Part shown: piece after piece, positions 11,684 to 19,422 of the stretch | Position numbering within the stretch: position 1 is the stretch's first letter | Layout of the letters: the number at the start of each line of letters is the position of its first letter | Assembly (NCBI GenBank): GCA_963726065.1 | Contig: CAVSAU010000009.1 | Span: forward strand, 62,001 to 126,000 | Direction: 5' to 3' | DNA: 64,000 nt | DNA from: Neomesorhizobium sp963726065 | GTDB taxonomy: Bacteria > Pseudomonadota > Alphaproteobacteria > Rhizobiales > Rhizobiaceae | Program-made: the position numbers and the translations under genes | The notes under the pieces: model-generated | What the model saw: the letters and a program-made list of their open reading frames with translations, nothing else | What the model was told of the DNA's origin: nothing | Database searches by the model: none

Positions 11684-11856
11684 CGCGATCAGATCGTTTG
11701 CACGTACCGTGCGTACGTCGAAACGGCGTATAAACGCGCCTTCTCGCGAAAAAATCTCGGGAGCGACCAGCCCGTCCCGGCTAGCCCCGACGACCTTACT
11801 GCATCGTGCGGGATGCTCAACTATCTTCGCTCCATCAACGACTTACGGTGACCTTG
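11684..11856. other. Probable oriT between traA and traC
   Basis: The 173-bp divergent gap between traA and traC, where Ti-type plasmids carry oriT. It contains an inverted repeat ACGTAC/GTACGT at 11702-11718 followed within ~10 bp by GTATAAACGCGCC (from 11728), which resembles the nic regions of RSF1010/Ti-type origins (TAAgTGCGCCCT-like). Position and motif are seen; function is inference. Confidence 0.5.
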
Positions 11857-12183
11857 ATGCGCAAGCCACGGAATTTCGACGCGGAACTGAAGGCGCTCGA
11901 AGACAAGGCGCGGGAACTCAAGAACCGCAAGGTGCAGCAGCATGGCGAACTGGTCATCGCCACCGGAGCCGATGCGCTCAGCGCCGACGAACTGGCAGGC
12001 GCACTGATCGCTCTGGGCGAAGCCAAAGATACCGGAAACAAGGAGGCTTGGGCCAAGCGCGGGGCTGCGTTCTTTCAAAGCCCGTCACGACGAATTGCAC
12101 AGGCGACTGACCGCGACGCAGACGGCACTCCGGCGCGTTCGGACAGACCTCAACCGGCATCAGGCGGCACGGGGGCGGCATGA
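11857..12183 (+). CDS. traC: Conjugal transfer protein TraC
   Basis: A 108-residue protein beginning M-R-K-P-R-N-F-D-A-E-L-K-A-L, with a charged coiled helix (D-K-A-R-E-L-K-N-R-K-V-Q-Q-H-G-E-L-V) and A-L-S-A-D-E-L-A-G-A-L-I-A-L, both typical of Ti-type TraC. The C-terminus is a low-complexity Pro/Ala/Gly tail. It is the first gene of the traC-traD unit, divergent from traA. In Ti plasmids TraC and TraD are accessory DNA-processing proteins of the relaxosome. traG, the coupling protein expected next, is absent, which argues that the element is mobilizable at best. Confidence 0.8.
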   Translation: MRKPRNFDAELKALEDKARELKNRKVQQHGELVIATGADALSADELAGALIALGEAKDTGNKEAWAKRGAAFFQSPSRRIAQATDRDADGTPARSDRPQPASGGTGAA

Positions 12184-12403
12184 CTTGCGCACATGGCAGG
12201 TCGAGCGCCGTAAGCGCACGCGGCATTTGATCGAACTGGGCGGCCTCGTCATCAAGGCCGGGATTGTCGACCTCACCCACGATGATCGCGCCACCATCCT
12301 CGGCGCATTGCTCTGGATGGCCGACAAGCTCAAAAGCGATCAGGGTGAACAGGCCCGCGAGCTATGGGCCGCAAAAGGTAAGCAGGCGTTTGAGAATGAA
12401 TGA
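12184..12403 (+). CDS. traD: Conjugal transfer protein TraD
   Basis: A ~72-residue basic protein: R-T-W-Q-V-E-R-R-K-R-T-R-H-L-I-E-L-G-G-L-V-I-K-A-G-I, then D-R-A-T-I-L-G-A-L-L-W-M-A-D-K-L and a charged tail. This is the Ti-type TraD pattern. The TTG at 12184 directly after the traC stop gives a start just ahead of R-T-W-Q; an ATG at 12095 would overlap traC by 89 bp and adds unconserved residues. Downstream only a ParB scrap is found instead of traG. Confidence 0.7.
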
Positions 12404-12424
12404 AGCAACAGCATCGCCAAATGA

Positions 12425-12710
12425 CAGCCAGCCGGTGTCGGCCAGCAGGCGTTCGGCCTCCTTCGCCATCTCACCCTTCCTGACGGGTCGATGAGCTGCG
12501 CGGCCTCTTCGCCGACGCCTTCTCGGATCGCCTGATGGATGCGAGCTTTGTGACTCGGCCGAGATAGTTGCCGACTGTCGGACGCCAGCCGACGTCCGCC
12601 ATGTCGGGTCCCGTGGCGCGGGCGAGCCGGTCGGCCTGCCCGAGCCGGATGTCGAGGCTGTGCTGCGAGACGTCGTTACCGCCATGGGGATTTCGGCTTC
12701 TCGTGGAAAA
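12425..12710 (-). pseudogene. ParB-like partition protein, C-terminal remnant
   Basis: Two frames together read R-N-P-H-G-G-N-D-V-S-Q-H-S-L-D-I-R-L, then G-W-R-P-T-V-G-N-Y-L-G-R-V-T-K, then G-E-M-A-K-E-A-E-R-L-L-A-D-T-G-W-L. These are consecutive blocks from the C-terminal half of ParB-like nucleases of rhizobial plasmids and islands. The ParB N-terminal domain is absent and at least one frameshift lies near 12555. It suggests that the element once carried plasmid-type maintenance genes. Confidence 0.6.
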
Positions 12711-12881
12711 CGTGCCGATGCGACAGGTGTTCCCGCGGTGGGGCAGGTCAGCCGCTGACGAGTTCGGCGACACCGGCGGAGAGAAACGATCGCGCATCAT
12801 TGGCCATCTGGGTGCCATCACATGAACCGCTCCGCGGCGATCTCCTCCTCGCTCATGGACGCGAGAAGGGCCCGGCTCGCA

Positions 12882-13295
12882 TCAATTGCCACCACGGATC
12901 GGATTGATGATCTCGATGCCGGCGAAATCACGCTCGTTGTCGGTGACGACGATGCAGTCGTTGGCGGCGGCGATCGCCGCGATGATCGTGTCGAGGCCTT
13001 TGACTTTTCCTTCGGCCATGAGCTCGGCCCAGACGAGCCCAGCCTTGTCGTCGAAGGAAAGGATGCGTCCCGCAAAGAGCGATTGCGGCCCCTGCGGGCC
13101 GCTGAACCATTCGTCGAGCTGATTGCGTCGCTTTCCCGCCGGCTTTTCGAGCACGCCCCGGCGAATTTCGGCCACGGTCAGCGACGCGATGAACAGGTCT
13201 TCGTCGGACTGCTCGGCCATCCAGGCGATCAGCGACTCTGACGGCGCGGACTTGGTGAAGTTGCTGATGATGTTGGTGTCGAGCAGGTAGCGCAT
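12882..13295 (-). CDS. vapC: VapC-type PIN-domain toxin
   Basis: A 137-residue PIN-domain ribonuclease. The acidic active-site residues are visible in Y-L-L-D-T-N-I-I-S (Asp near the N-terminus), A-E-I-R-R-G, G-L-D-T-I-I-A-A and V-T-D-N-E-R-D-F. VapC toxins cut tRNA or rRNA and are held inactive by the partner antitoxin. The start at 13295 overlaps the stop of the upstream antitoxin gene as TGATG, a typical coupled toxin-antitoxin arrangement. It probably stabilises the island. Confidence 0.85.
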   Translation of the reverse strand: MRYLLDTNIISNFTKSAPSESLIAWMAEQSDEDLFIASLTVAEIRRGVLEKPAGKRRNQLDEWFSGPQGPQSLFAGRILSFDDKAGLVWAELMAEGKVKGLDTIIAAIAAANDCIVVTDNERDFAGIEIINPIRGGN

Positions 13296-13597
13296 CAAAT
13301 ATCGACCTTGCGTCCTTCCTCACGGGGACGGGTCAGGTCGAGTTCTGAGCCGATCAGGGGCGAAGCCAGGAGCGCTTTCAGGATGCCGCCCTTCTTTGGC
13401 GGCTCACCGCCAACGTTCTGATTCACGACTGCGCGCAGGCGGTCGGAATCGGGGCCGCCCTCGGCGAGGCGGCGGGCGACGGTACGCACGAGATCCCGAT
13501 CGGAATCCCGTCCCGTAACCTCGAACCGGACCAGGCCCTTCTCGGCTAGCCGATTTCGGAAATTGGCGATCGCGCGTTGCTGTGAAGACTTGCTCAT
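13295..13597 (-). CDS. Putative antitoxin paired with VapC
   Basis: A 100-residue protein starting M-S-K-S-S-Q-Q-R-A-I-A-N-F-R-N-R-L-A-E-K-G-L-V-R-F. A short basic N-terminal region able to bind DNA is followed by R-D-L-V-R-T-V-A-R-R-L-A-E-G and a flexible C-terminus ending in charged residues. I assign it as antitoxin mainly because it is upstream of and overlaps the PIN toxin. The N-terminal sequence resembles the small antitoxins often listed with such PIN toxins in rhizobia. Confidence 0.7.
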   Translation of the reverse strand: MSKSSQQRAIANFRNRLAEKGLVRFEVTGRDSDRDLVRTVARRLAEGGPDSDRLRAVVNQNVGGEPPKKGGILKALLASPLIGSELDLTRPREEGRKVDI

Positions 13598-13697
13598 TTC
13601 AACTCTCCGCGCATATCCAGAATATAGCCAGAATGGGTGGAAGCTGCAACGCCGTAGAGGTCGGGATAGCGGATTCCGCCTACGCCGGGAAACGCTG

Positions 13698-14111
13698 ATG
13701 CACTCCGAGACGCCCGCCGAACCTACCCAGGCCTACGTTTTCGCCGAAATGCGCAAGTATTTGCGCTACGCGGCAGTATCCAAATGCGCCCTGGAGCCGC
13801 CGGGCATTCGCCACGATCTCCAAGCGGTACGGGATGGAGACGCGGCAATGATACTGGATTTAGTTTCGATTGCGGCGACTATCCGCACAGATTATCCCAT
13901 TCCGGAGCAGGGGGGCGGCGAAGACGACTACCTGGATTTCTACCGGGCGCCGCCACCACGCAAGAGAGCTGCCAGGGCGGCTAAGCCGAAATGGCAGCCC
14001 AAGGTCGTCGACGACTGGCCGGACAAGGTTCCCATCTTTGTCGAAGAGCTGGAGCTGTTCGAACTGTACCTGGGCGACGACCTGGACAGGATTCTCGGTT
14101 TTACGAAATGA
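13698..14111 (+). CDS. Hypothetical island protein
   Basis: A 137-residue protein that I do not recognise. It begins M-H-S-E-T-P-A-E-P-T-Q-A-Y, has a helical middle (E-M-R-K-Y-L-R-Y-A-A-V), a basic linker P-P-P-R-K-R-A-A-R-A-A-K-P-K-W and an acidic end V-E-E-L-E-L-F-E-L-Y-L-G-D-D-L-D-R-I. No signal peptide or membrane segment. The frame is open upstream to 13563, but the ATG at 13698 is the better start. The serine recombinase begins 21 bp downstream on the same strand, so the two may be co-transcribed. Confidence 0.5.
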   Translation: MHSETPAEPTQAYVFAEMRKYLRYAAVSKCALEPPGIRHDLQAVRDGDAAMILDLVSIAATIRTDYPIPEQGGGEDDYLDFYRAPPPRKRAARAAKPKWQPKVVDDWPDKVPIFVEELELFELYLGDDLDRILGFTK

Positions 14112-14132
14112 TTCTAAACATGGAGGTGTCGC

Positions 14133-14690
14133 ATGAACGCCAACGCAACTCCCGCCTTGGCGACGCCGGGGCGTGCCGCGCTTTATCTCCGTGTCTCGAC
14201 CGGGCGGCAGGCAGAACAGGACCTGTCGATCCCTGATCAGCGGCTCCAGCTTATCGGCTATTGCGAGGCGCGCGGCATCGAGGTCGTCGCGAAGTTTGTC
14301 GAGCCGGTCGCGACGGCGACGGACGACAAGCGCCCGTCCTTTCAGCGCATGATGGACGAGGCCTCGCAGAAGCCCGCGCCATTCGACACGGTCATCGTCC
14401 ACTCGTTCTCGCGCTTCTTGCGCGACCAGTTCCAGCTTGAGTTCTACGTCCGCCGACTTGCCAAGAATGGCATCCGGCTGACGTCTATTTCGCAGGACCT
14501 CGGCGACGATCCGATGAGCGTGATGATGCGCCAGATCACGGCGCTCTTCGACGAGTACCAGTCGAAGGAGAACGCCAATCACACCCTCCGGGCCATGCCA
14601 GAGAACGCCCGCCAAGGTATTGGAACGGCGCACGCCCTCCGTTTGGCTACAAGATCGTAGCAGCCGAGATGCGGGGCGCGCCGCCTGCGG
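14133..14690 (+). pseudogene. Serine recombinase, catalytic domain only, frameshifted and truncated
   Basis: The first ~165 residues are a resolvase catalytic domain: A-A-L-Y-L-R-V-S-T-G-R-Q (with the nucleophile Ser), S-I-P-D-Q-R-L-Q-L and V-I-V-H-S-F-S-R-F-L-R-D. This is the large serine recombinase type, normally ~500-600 residues. Near 14620 the frame shifts: the expected W-N-G-A-R-P-P-F-G-Y-K-I-V-A-A-E continues in another frame and then ends at about 14690 in the Fic promoter region. The recombinase and zinc-ribbon domains are missing, so it should not integrate or excise DNA. Confidence 0.8.
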
Positions 14691-14727
14691 CCAAGAGCAA
14701 TTGGAGTGTCTTTGCGGAGTTTAAAGG

Positions 14728-14815
14728 CCATATTCTCCGCGTATCATGCGGCGAAAGAGCTTGCGCCTGCGGAGAATACCCGCCATATTCACCGCAAGGA
14801 GCGCGGAGAATATGG
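14728..14815. promoter_or_regulatory. Nested inverted-repeat operator array of the fic gene
   Basis: CCATATTCTCCGCG (14728-14741) and its exact reverse complement CGCGGAGAATATGG (14802-14815) enclose a second inverted repeat, TGCGGAGAATA (14768-14778) and TATTCACCGCA (14786-14796, one mismatch). The GCGGAGAATA motif thus occurs four times in alternating orientation, and the last copy covers the fic start codon. This layout fits autorepression. Confidence 0.65.
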
Positions 14816-15960
14816 CGAACTATATCCATGAACTTGAAGGCTGGCCCAGCTTCAAATGGAGCAGCCAAGACCTCGCCGAGCAATTGGCCGCCGTGCGCCA
14901 TCGGCAGGGCCGATTGCTCGGACGCATGGAGGCGCTCGGGTTCGAACTGCGGGCGGAGGCCGTCCTGCAGACCCTGACCGAGGACGTGCTCAAATCCAGC
15001 GAGATCGAAGGCGAGATCCTCGACAAGGAACAGGTGCGCTCTTCGATCGCCCGCCGCCTCGGCATGGACATCGGCGCGCTCGCGCCGGCCGACCGCGACG
15101 TCGAAGGCGTGGTCGAGATGATGCTCGACGCCACCCAGACCTATCAGGAGCCGCTCACGGACGAGCGGCTGTTCGCCTGGCACGCGGCGCTGTTTCCGAC
15201 CGGGCGCAGCGGCATGACGAAAATCATCGTCGGCGCTTGGCGCGACGAGGCGTCAGGCCCGATGCAGGTCGTGTCCGGCCCGATCGGCCGCGAGAAGGTG
15301 CACTATGAAGCGCCGGCGGCGGACCGGCTCGACGGCGAGATGACCGCCTTCCTCGAGTGGTTCAACGGCGCCGCGCCGCTCGACCCCGTCCTGAAGGCGG
15401 CGGTCGCCCATCTGTGGTTCGTCACCATCCATCCGTTCGAGGACGGCAACGGCCGGATCGCCCGCGCCATCGCCGACATGGTGCTGGCGCGATCGGAAGG
15501 CAGCCCGCAGCGCTTCTACAGCATGTCCGCGCAGATCCGCCAGGAGCGGAAGGACTATTACGACATCCTCGAGCGGACCCAGAAGGGCGACCTCGACATC
15601 ACCGCTTGGCTGCAATGGTTCCTGGGCTGCCTCGACCGTGCGTTCGACGGCGCCGAGGCGATCCTGGCAAATGTCCTGCGCAAGGCGCGTTTCTGGGAGG
15701 CGATGGCGGGCCAGCCGTTCAACGAGCGCCAGCGCAAGGTCGTCAACCGCCTGCTGGACGGTTTCGAAGGCAAGCTCACCTCTTCGAAATGGGCGACGCT
15801 GACCAAGACCTCGCCCGACACGGCCTTGCGCGACATCAATGATCTCGTGGCGCGTGGCGTATTGGTGAAGGATGAGGGGGGAGGGCGCAGCACGAGCTAT
15901 TCTCTGGCGAGGCTGGATGCCACGAGCCACTCCGCGCCTAACGGGTCTCCCGCGACATAG
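14812..15960 (+). CDS. Fic-family AMPylase (DUF4172 type) with C-terminal winged helix
   Basis: A 382-residue protein starting M-A-N-Y-I-H-E-L-E-G-W-P-S-F-K-W, the N-terminal DUF4172 motif. The catalytic Fic motif H-P-F-E-D-G-N-G-R-I-A-R is complete (~residues 205-216). An N-terminal inhibitory helix S-S-E-I-E-G-E marks a class II Fic, which blocks its own ATP site until relieved. The C-terminal ~80 residues (R-Q-R-K-V-V-N-R-L-L-D-G-F-E-G-K-L, later D-I-N-D-L-V-A-R-G-V-L) look like a winged helix. Fic proteins transfer AMP to target Tyr/Ser/Thr. The start at 14812 lies inside the operator array, so the protein may repress its own gene. The gene is intact. Confidence 0.85.
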   Translation: MANYIHELEGWPSFKWSSQDLAEQLAAVRHRQGRLLGRMEALGFELRAEAVLQTLTEDVLKSSEIEGEILDKEQVRSSIARRLGMDIGALAPADRDVEGVVEMMLDATQTYQEPLTDERLFAWHAALFPTGRSGMTKIIVGAWRDEASGPMQVVSGPIGREKVHYEAPAADRLDGEMTAFLEWFNGAAPLDPVLKAAVAHLWFVTIHPFEDGNGRIARAIADMVLARSEGSPQRFYSMSAQIRQERKDYYDILERTQKGDLDITAWLQWFLGCLDRAFDGAEAILANVLRKARFWEAMAGQPFNERQRKVVNRLLDGFEGKLTSSKWATLTKTSPDTALRDINDLVARGVLVKDEGGGRSTSYSLARLDATSHSAPNGSPAT

Positions 15961-16085
15961 GGCGGACGCTGAAGGTATCGCCGGTCTTGGTCTGAGCATC
16001 TATGCGTCAGCACCGGGTTTGATTAGAACGGATTGAGAACTTATGGCGCGTCCGGCGAGCGCGAGCGCCGGCCCAGGGAGAGTGT

Positions 16086-17131
16086 ATGGCGGCGAGCCTG
16101 TTCTTTTCTTACTCCCATGTGGACGAGGCGCTGCGGGATCAGGTCGAACTCAGCTCGCCCTCCTGAAGCGGCAGGGTCATCGAGACCTGGCATGACAGGC
16201 GGATCGGTGCGGGTGAGGAGTTTGCCGGTGCCATTGAGCAGCATGTCGAAATCGACGACATCATTCTGCTGCTGGTCTGCGCCGACTTCATCGCTTCCGA
16301 CTACTGCTATGACATCGAGATGAAGCGCGCGATGGAGCGGCACGCGGCCGGAGAGGCGATTGTCATCCCGGTGATACTGCGCGCCTGCGACTGTCATGGG
16401 GCTCCGTCGGCAAGCTCAACGCGACGCCGCCCAACGGCACACCCGTCACTCAGTATGCAGATCGCGACCAGGCGCTGCTCGAAGTCGCGAAGGCGGTTCG
16501 CGGAGCGGGGGCTCGGCTGACACCCAAGACCTCTCCATCAGTATCAACCGGATCCGTCGTCGCCGAAGCTGATGAGCCGCGCTCCTTCCTCCCGGCCGGC
16601 CCACGGTCCAGCAATCTCGCGCTCGCCAAGGCATTCACCGAGCGGGACAAGGACCGTTTCAAGCAAGACAGCTTCGAACATATGGCGCGGTTCTTCGAGA
16701 ATTCGCTCGGCGAGCTGGCCTCCAGAAACGACGGCATCGAGGGGGACTTTCCCCGCATCGACGCCGATCGCTTCGCGGCGGTCGTATACAAGCAGGGGCA
16801 GGCGGTGTCGCGCTGCACTGTTTTCCTGGGTGATCGCACCTTCGCCGGCGGCATTGCTTATTCGGCGTCGGAGACGTCCGCCAGCAATGGGTACAATGAG
16901 CTTCTGACCGTCGAGTCGGACGACCAATCCATGTTTCTGCGCAGCATGGGGATGGCGGCGAGAGGCGGTGGCAGAGAAGCCGTCAAGCTGACGCAAGAAG
17001 GTGCAGCCGAAGCAATACGCGCCATCAGCTCGTCAGCAGTTGGTTCGCCGGGTCAATTCATCAAATTCTTAAATCGAAAGCATGCCGCCGCGTCAACCGC
17101 TCAATTCAAGAGCCCTCAACCGGCAACCTGA
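16086..17131 (+). pseudogene. TIR-domain protein, several frameshifts
   Basis: It starts M-A-A-S-L-F-F-S-Y-S-H-V-D-E-A-L-R-D-Q, the first motif of bacterial TIR domains, and meets a stop at 16164. The rest of the domain follows in other frames: E-T-W-H-D-R-R-I-G-A-G-E-E-F, I-I-L-L-L-V-C-A-D-F-I-A-S-D-Y-C-Y-D-I-E-M, then G-K-L-N-A-T-P, and from ~16400 one open frame to 17131 with F-L-G-D-R-T-F-A-G-G-I-A-Y-S. At least three breaks are needed, and they look like small deletions rather than the insertions seen elsewhere, so real decay is likely. Intact relatives are NAD-degrading or signal-producing enzymes, often in anti-phage systems. Confidence 0.7.
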
Positions 17132-17224
17132 TATTGCCGCACCGGATGGCGGACCATTGCATCAATATCGATGCCATCGAGATCCAGTGCAATTGCCTCA
17201 GTGCGGTTAAGCAAACGCGGATTC

Positions 17225-17244
17225 CGTACCTATAGCGTACCTAT
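17225..17244. other. Paired CGTACCTAT repeats near island right end (possible integrase arm sites)
   Basis: CGTACCTAT occurs at 17225-17233 and again at 17236-17244, about 50 bp inside the tRNA attachment site. The shared GTACC core also appears in the pair at the left end (5376-5406). Confidence 0.4.
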
Positions 17245-17289
17245 TTGATTTTTGCGCCCTTACACCTGTCTCCAATCCCTTGGAAAAGG

Positions 17290-17364
17290 TGGCTCCCCGG
17301 GCCGGATTCGAACCAGCGACCAACCGGTTAACAGCCGGTTGCTCTACCACTGAGCTACCGGGGA
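17290..17364 (-). tRNA. tRNA-Asn (GTT)
   Basis: On the minus strand the sequence folds as a complete tRNA: acceptor stem TCCCCGG...CCGGGGA, D-arm AGCTCAGTGGTAGAGC, anticodon arm with GTT (GGCTGTTAACC), T-arm GGTTCGAATCC, discriminator G and encoded CCA. The 3' 17 bases are duplicated at 5265-5281, so this gene is the island's attachment site and was restored on integration. Confidence 0.97.
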
Positions 17365-17559
17365 ACGTTGGCTGCTCGTGTGAACGTGGCTGCCTATAGC
17401 AAACCCCTTTCGGCTTTGCAAAGAAGCAATCAGCAATTTTTTTGAGACGTTTTGGCGCGGCATTGCGCGTTTTGACGCACGAGTGCGACCATATGGCCGC
17501 GAAGTGTCACAGAAAGAACGGAAACGGCACCATATATCGCGCAAATACCGGAAAGATTG

Positions 17560-17838
17560 ATGACCGATAAAGACGATACCGCCAGCACGCACCATCACCA
17601 CCACGCCATCCACATTTTCGGGCGCCGGTTCCGAATGCCGCGTTCGCGGGCGCTGCGCGTGTTGATCGGGGTGCTGCTTATTATCCTGGGCATACTCGGC
17701 TTCCTGCCGGTGCTGGGGTTCTGGATGGTTCCGCTCGGCCTTCTGGTTCTCTCCTATGAATTCCACCTCGTGCGCCGCTTGCGCCGCCGCACCCTGGTAT
17801 GGTGGGAGAGACGGCAGCGGGCCAGGGCACGCAAATAG
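17560..17838 (+). CDS. Small membrane protein, hypothetical
   Basis: A 92-residue protein. The N-terminus carries a His run (T-H-H-H-H-H) and basic residues; a hydrophobic hairpin follows (V-L-I-G-V-L-L-I-I-L-G-I-L-G-F-L-P-V-L-G-F and M-V-P-L-G-L-L-V-L-S-Y), then a very basic tail. Two short transmembrane helices with cytoplasmic ends are likely. It belongs to a type of small alphaproteobacterial membrane protein without known function. The ATG at 17560 is preferred over the TTG just before it. Confidence 0.7.
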   Translation: MTDKDDTASTHHHHHAIHIFGRRFRMPRSRALRVLIGVLLIILGILGFLPVLGFWMVPLGLLVLSYEFHLVRRLRRRTLVWWERRQRARARK

Positions 17839-17950
17839 CCAGTTCAAACCCGCTCGCTCGCAACCGCGCCGCAGCGTCAGCGACGAAAGCGCCGCATTGA
17901 GCTTGACGCGAATTTGACGGCAACCTATTGAAGCCCGCGTAGAGCGGTGA

Positions 17951-18024
17951 GGCCTCGTGGCGGAGTGGTTACGCAGAGGACTGCAAATCCTTGCACCCCG
18001 GTTCGATTCCGGGCGAGGCCTCCA
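17951..18024 (+). tRNA. tRNA-Cys (GCA)
   Basis: Acceptor stem GGCCTCG...CGAGGCC, anticodon arm GAGGACTGCAAATCCTT with GCA, T-arm CCCGGTTCGATTCCGGG, and encoded TCCA end. All arms pair. Confidence 0.96.
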
Positions 18025-18577
18025 TTCCGTTACTACTTCGGGCATTAGTTCTTCAGTTAGAGCGCTTTTTCGCAGGCGCATAAAACAGTGATGCCGGCTT
18101 GATCGGTTGCGGCAATCAATGACGGCCCCGCCGATGCGGGGCAACAGCCTGTCATGCACGACGCACCTACCGTCTCTGTCGGCGATTTTCGAAGTTTAGT
18201 CTTGCGCCGGGCATCCCGGCGAGCGCCGAATCGACCGTCTCATCTTGGGTATGGGAGAGGTCCGCTAGCCAAAAACCGCCGATGCCTTCGGCGTTCCTTT
18301 TGTTCACTCCGCAGCCCCATTTCGCGGATTTTAATCAAAAACTGTTGCCGGCCAGTCACGACCGTCAAGACAGTTTTGGTTAACGCGGGCATTCCGCTAA
18401 GTCCTTGATTGACTGTGCAGGTCAATTTTGCCACACCCGCCGCTATGAGCTAGAGATTGCTTCGAAGATGCCTTGCCGGCCTCAGAGCAGCCTCAACGCC
18501 GATCGAGGCGTCCGACGGAAGCATTCTAGCGGATTTTGCGATGCGCTTTTTTGGGCGCAAACGGGCCGACAGGATAT
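18025..18577. other. Intergenic region without a supportable gene
   Basis: About 550 bp between tRNA-Cys and the methyltransferase gene. A GCCCCGC-CGAT-GCGGGGC hairpin at about 18125-18143 could be a weak terminator. I see no conserved coding pattern. Confidence 0.5.
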
Positions 18578-19252
18578 ATGAGCGCCAATTATTCCGAAAT
18601 GCGCGTTAAGATGGTTGATGGCCAGATTCGCACGACCGATGTCACCAATAGCGCTATCCTTTTGGCCATGGGGACGGTGCCGCGCGAGGCTTTTGTCGAC
18701 GACAGCTTGCGCGATCTGGCCTATATCGATGTGGATCTCGAGATCGCCGCCGCCGAAGGCGGCAGGCCGGCGCGTTTCCTGATGGAGCCGTCGCCTTTCG
18801 CGAAACTCCTGCAGCTTGCCGAAATCCAGCCCGGCGACAGGGTGCTCGATGTCGGCTGCGGCACCGGCTATTCGTCTGCCGTGCTTTCGAGCCTTGCCGG
18901 TTCGGTGGTGGCTCTGGAGAGCGATTCCAGGCTCGCCGGGCGTGCTGCTCAACTGGTCGGCGATCTCGGGCTCGACAATGTCACGGTCGTTACCGGCTCG
19001 CTAGTGCAGGGTGTTGCGGCAAGCGGTCCATATGACGTCATTGTCGTCGGCGGCGCGGTGGACGAAATACCGCAGGCGCTGTTCGACCAGTTGAAGGAGC
19101 GCGGCCGGCTGGTTGCCGTTGAAGGGCTTGGCAATGCCGGCGTGGCGCGTCTTTATCTGAAGGATAACGGGTTGGTGACTGGTCGTCGGGCTTTCAACGC
19201 GGCAGTAAAGCCGTTGCCGGGATTCGAAAGAATTAAGGCTTTTGAGTTCTAA
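18578..19252 (+). CDS. Protein-L-isoaspartate O-methyltransferase family protein
   Basis: A 224-residue Pcm-family protein. It starts M-S-A-N-Y-S-E-M-R-V-K-M-V-D-G-Q-I-R-T, the alphaproteobacterial form, with P-R-E-A-F-V and the S-adenosylmethionine-binding motif V-L-D-V-G-C-G-T-G-Y-S-S-A-V-L. The family methylates isoaspartyl residues in damaged proteins; this shorter, divergent form often sits next to tolC in rhizobia, so its real substrate is uncertain. The ATG at 18578 fits the conserved N-terminus; the frame is open further upstream without conservation. tolC follows ~170 bp downstream in the same direction. Confidence 0.85.
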   Translation: MSANYSEMRVKMVDGQIRTTDVTNSAILLAMGTVPREAFVDDSLRDLAYIDVDLEIAAAEGGRPARFLMEPSPFAKLLQLAEIQPGDRVLDVGCGTGYSSAVLSSLAGSVVALESDSRLAGRAAQLVGDLGLDNVTVVTGSLVQGVAASGPYDVIVVGGAVDEIPQALFDQLKERGRLVAVEGLGNAGVARLYLKDNGLVTGRRAFNAAVKPLPGFERIKAFEF

Positions 19253-19422
19253 TTCGCTTGTGTCGGGACAAATGAGCAATCATTTTGGCGCCAGGGTTGG
19301 ACATCGTTGCTGAACTGCCATGCCGGTCATCGGGTCGGGTTCAGCGGGGGAATGAGGGGTCGGGACATCTGCCGGGCGGCAGGCTTCGATCACTCCCCGT
19401 GAAACGAATGAGAGGGTAAGTC

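Larger units (their letters stand above)
5265..17306. mobile_element. Degraded integrative mobilizable element at tRNA-Asn
   Basis: A 12-kb block bounded by a 17-bp perfect direct repeat (TGGCTCCCCGGGCCGGA) at 5265-5281 and 17290-17306. The right copy is the 3' end, including CCA, of tRNA-Asn on the minus strand, the classical attachment site of tyrosine integrases. Inside are traA, traC, traD, a probable oriT, an AlpA-like regulator, a toxin-antitoxin pair, Fic, TIR and phospholipase-like genes, plus phage, IS and ParB fragments. Flanking genes are ordinary core genes. No intact tyrosine integrase was found; the only recombinase is a broken serine type. The element is therefore probably immobile on its own. 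Confidence 0.8.
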
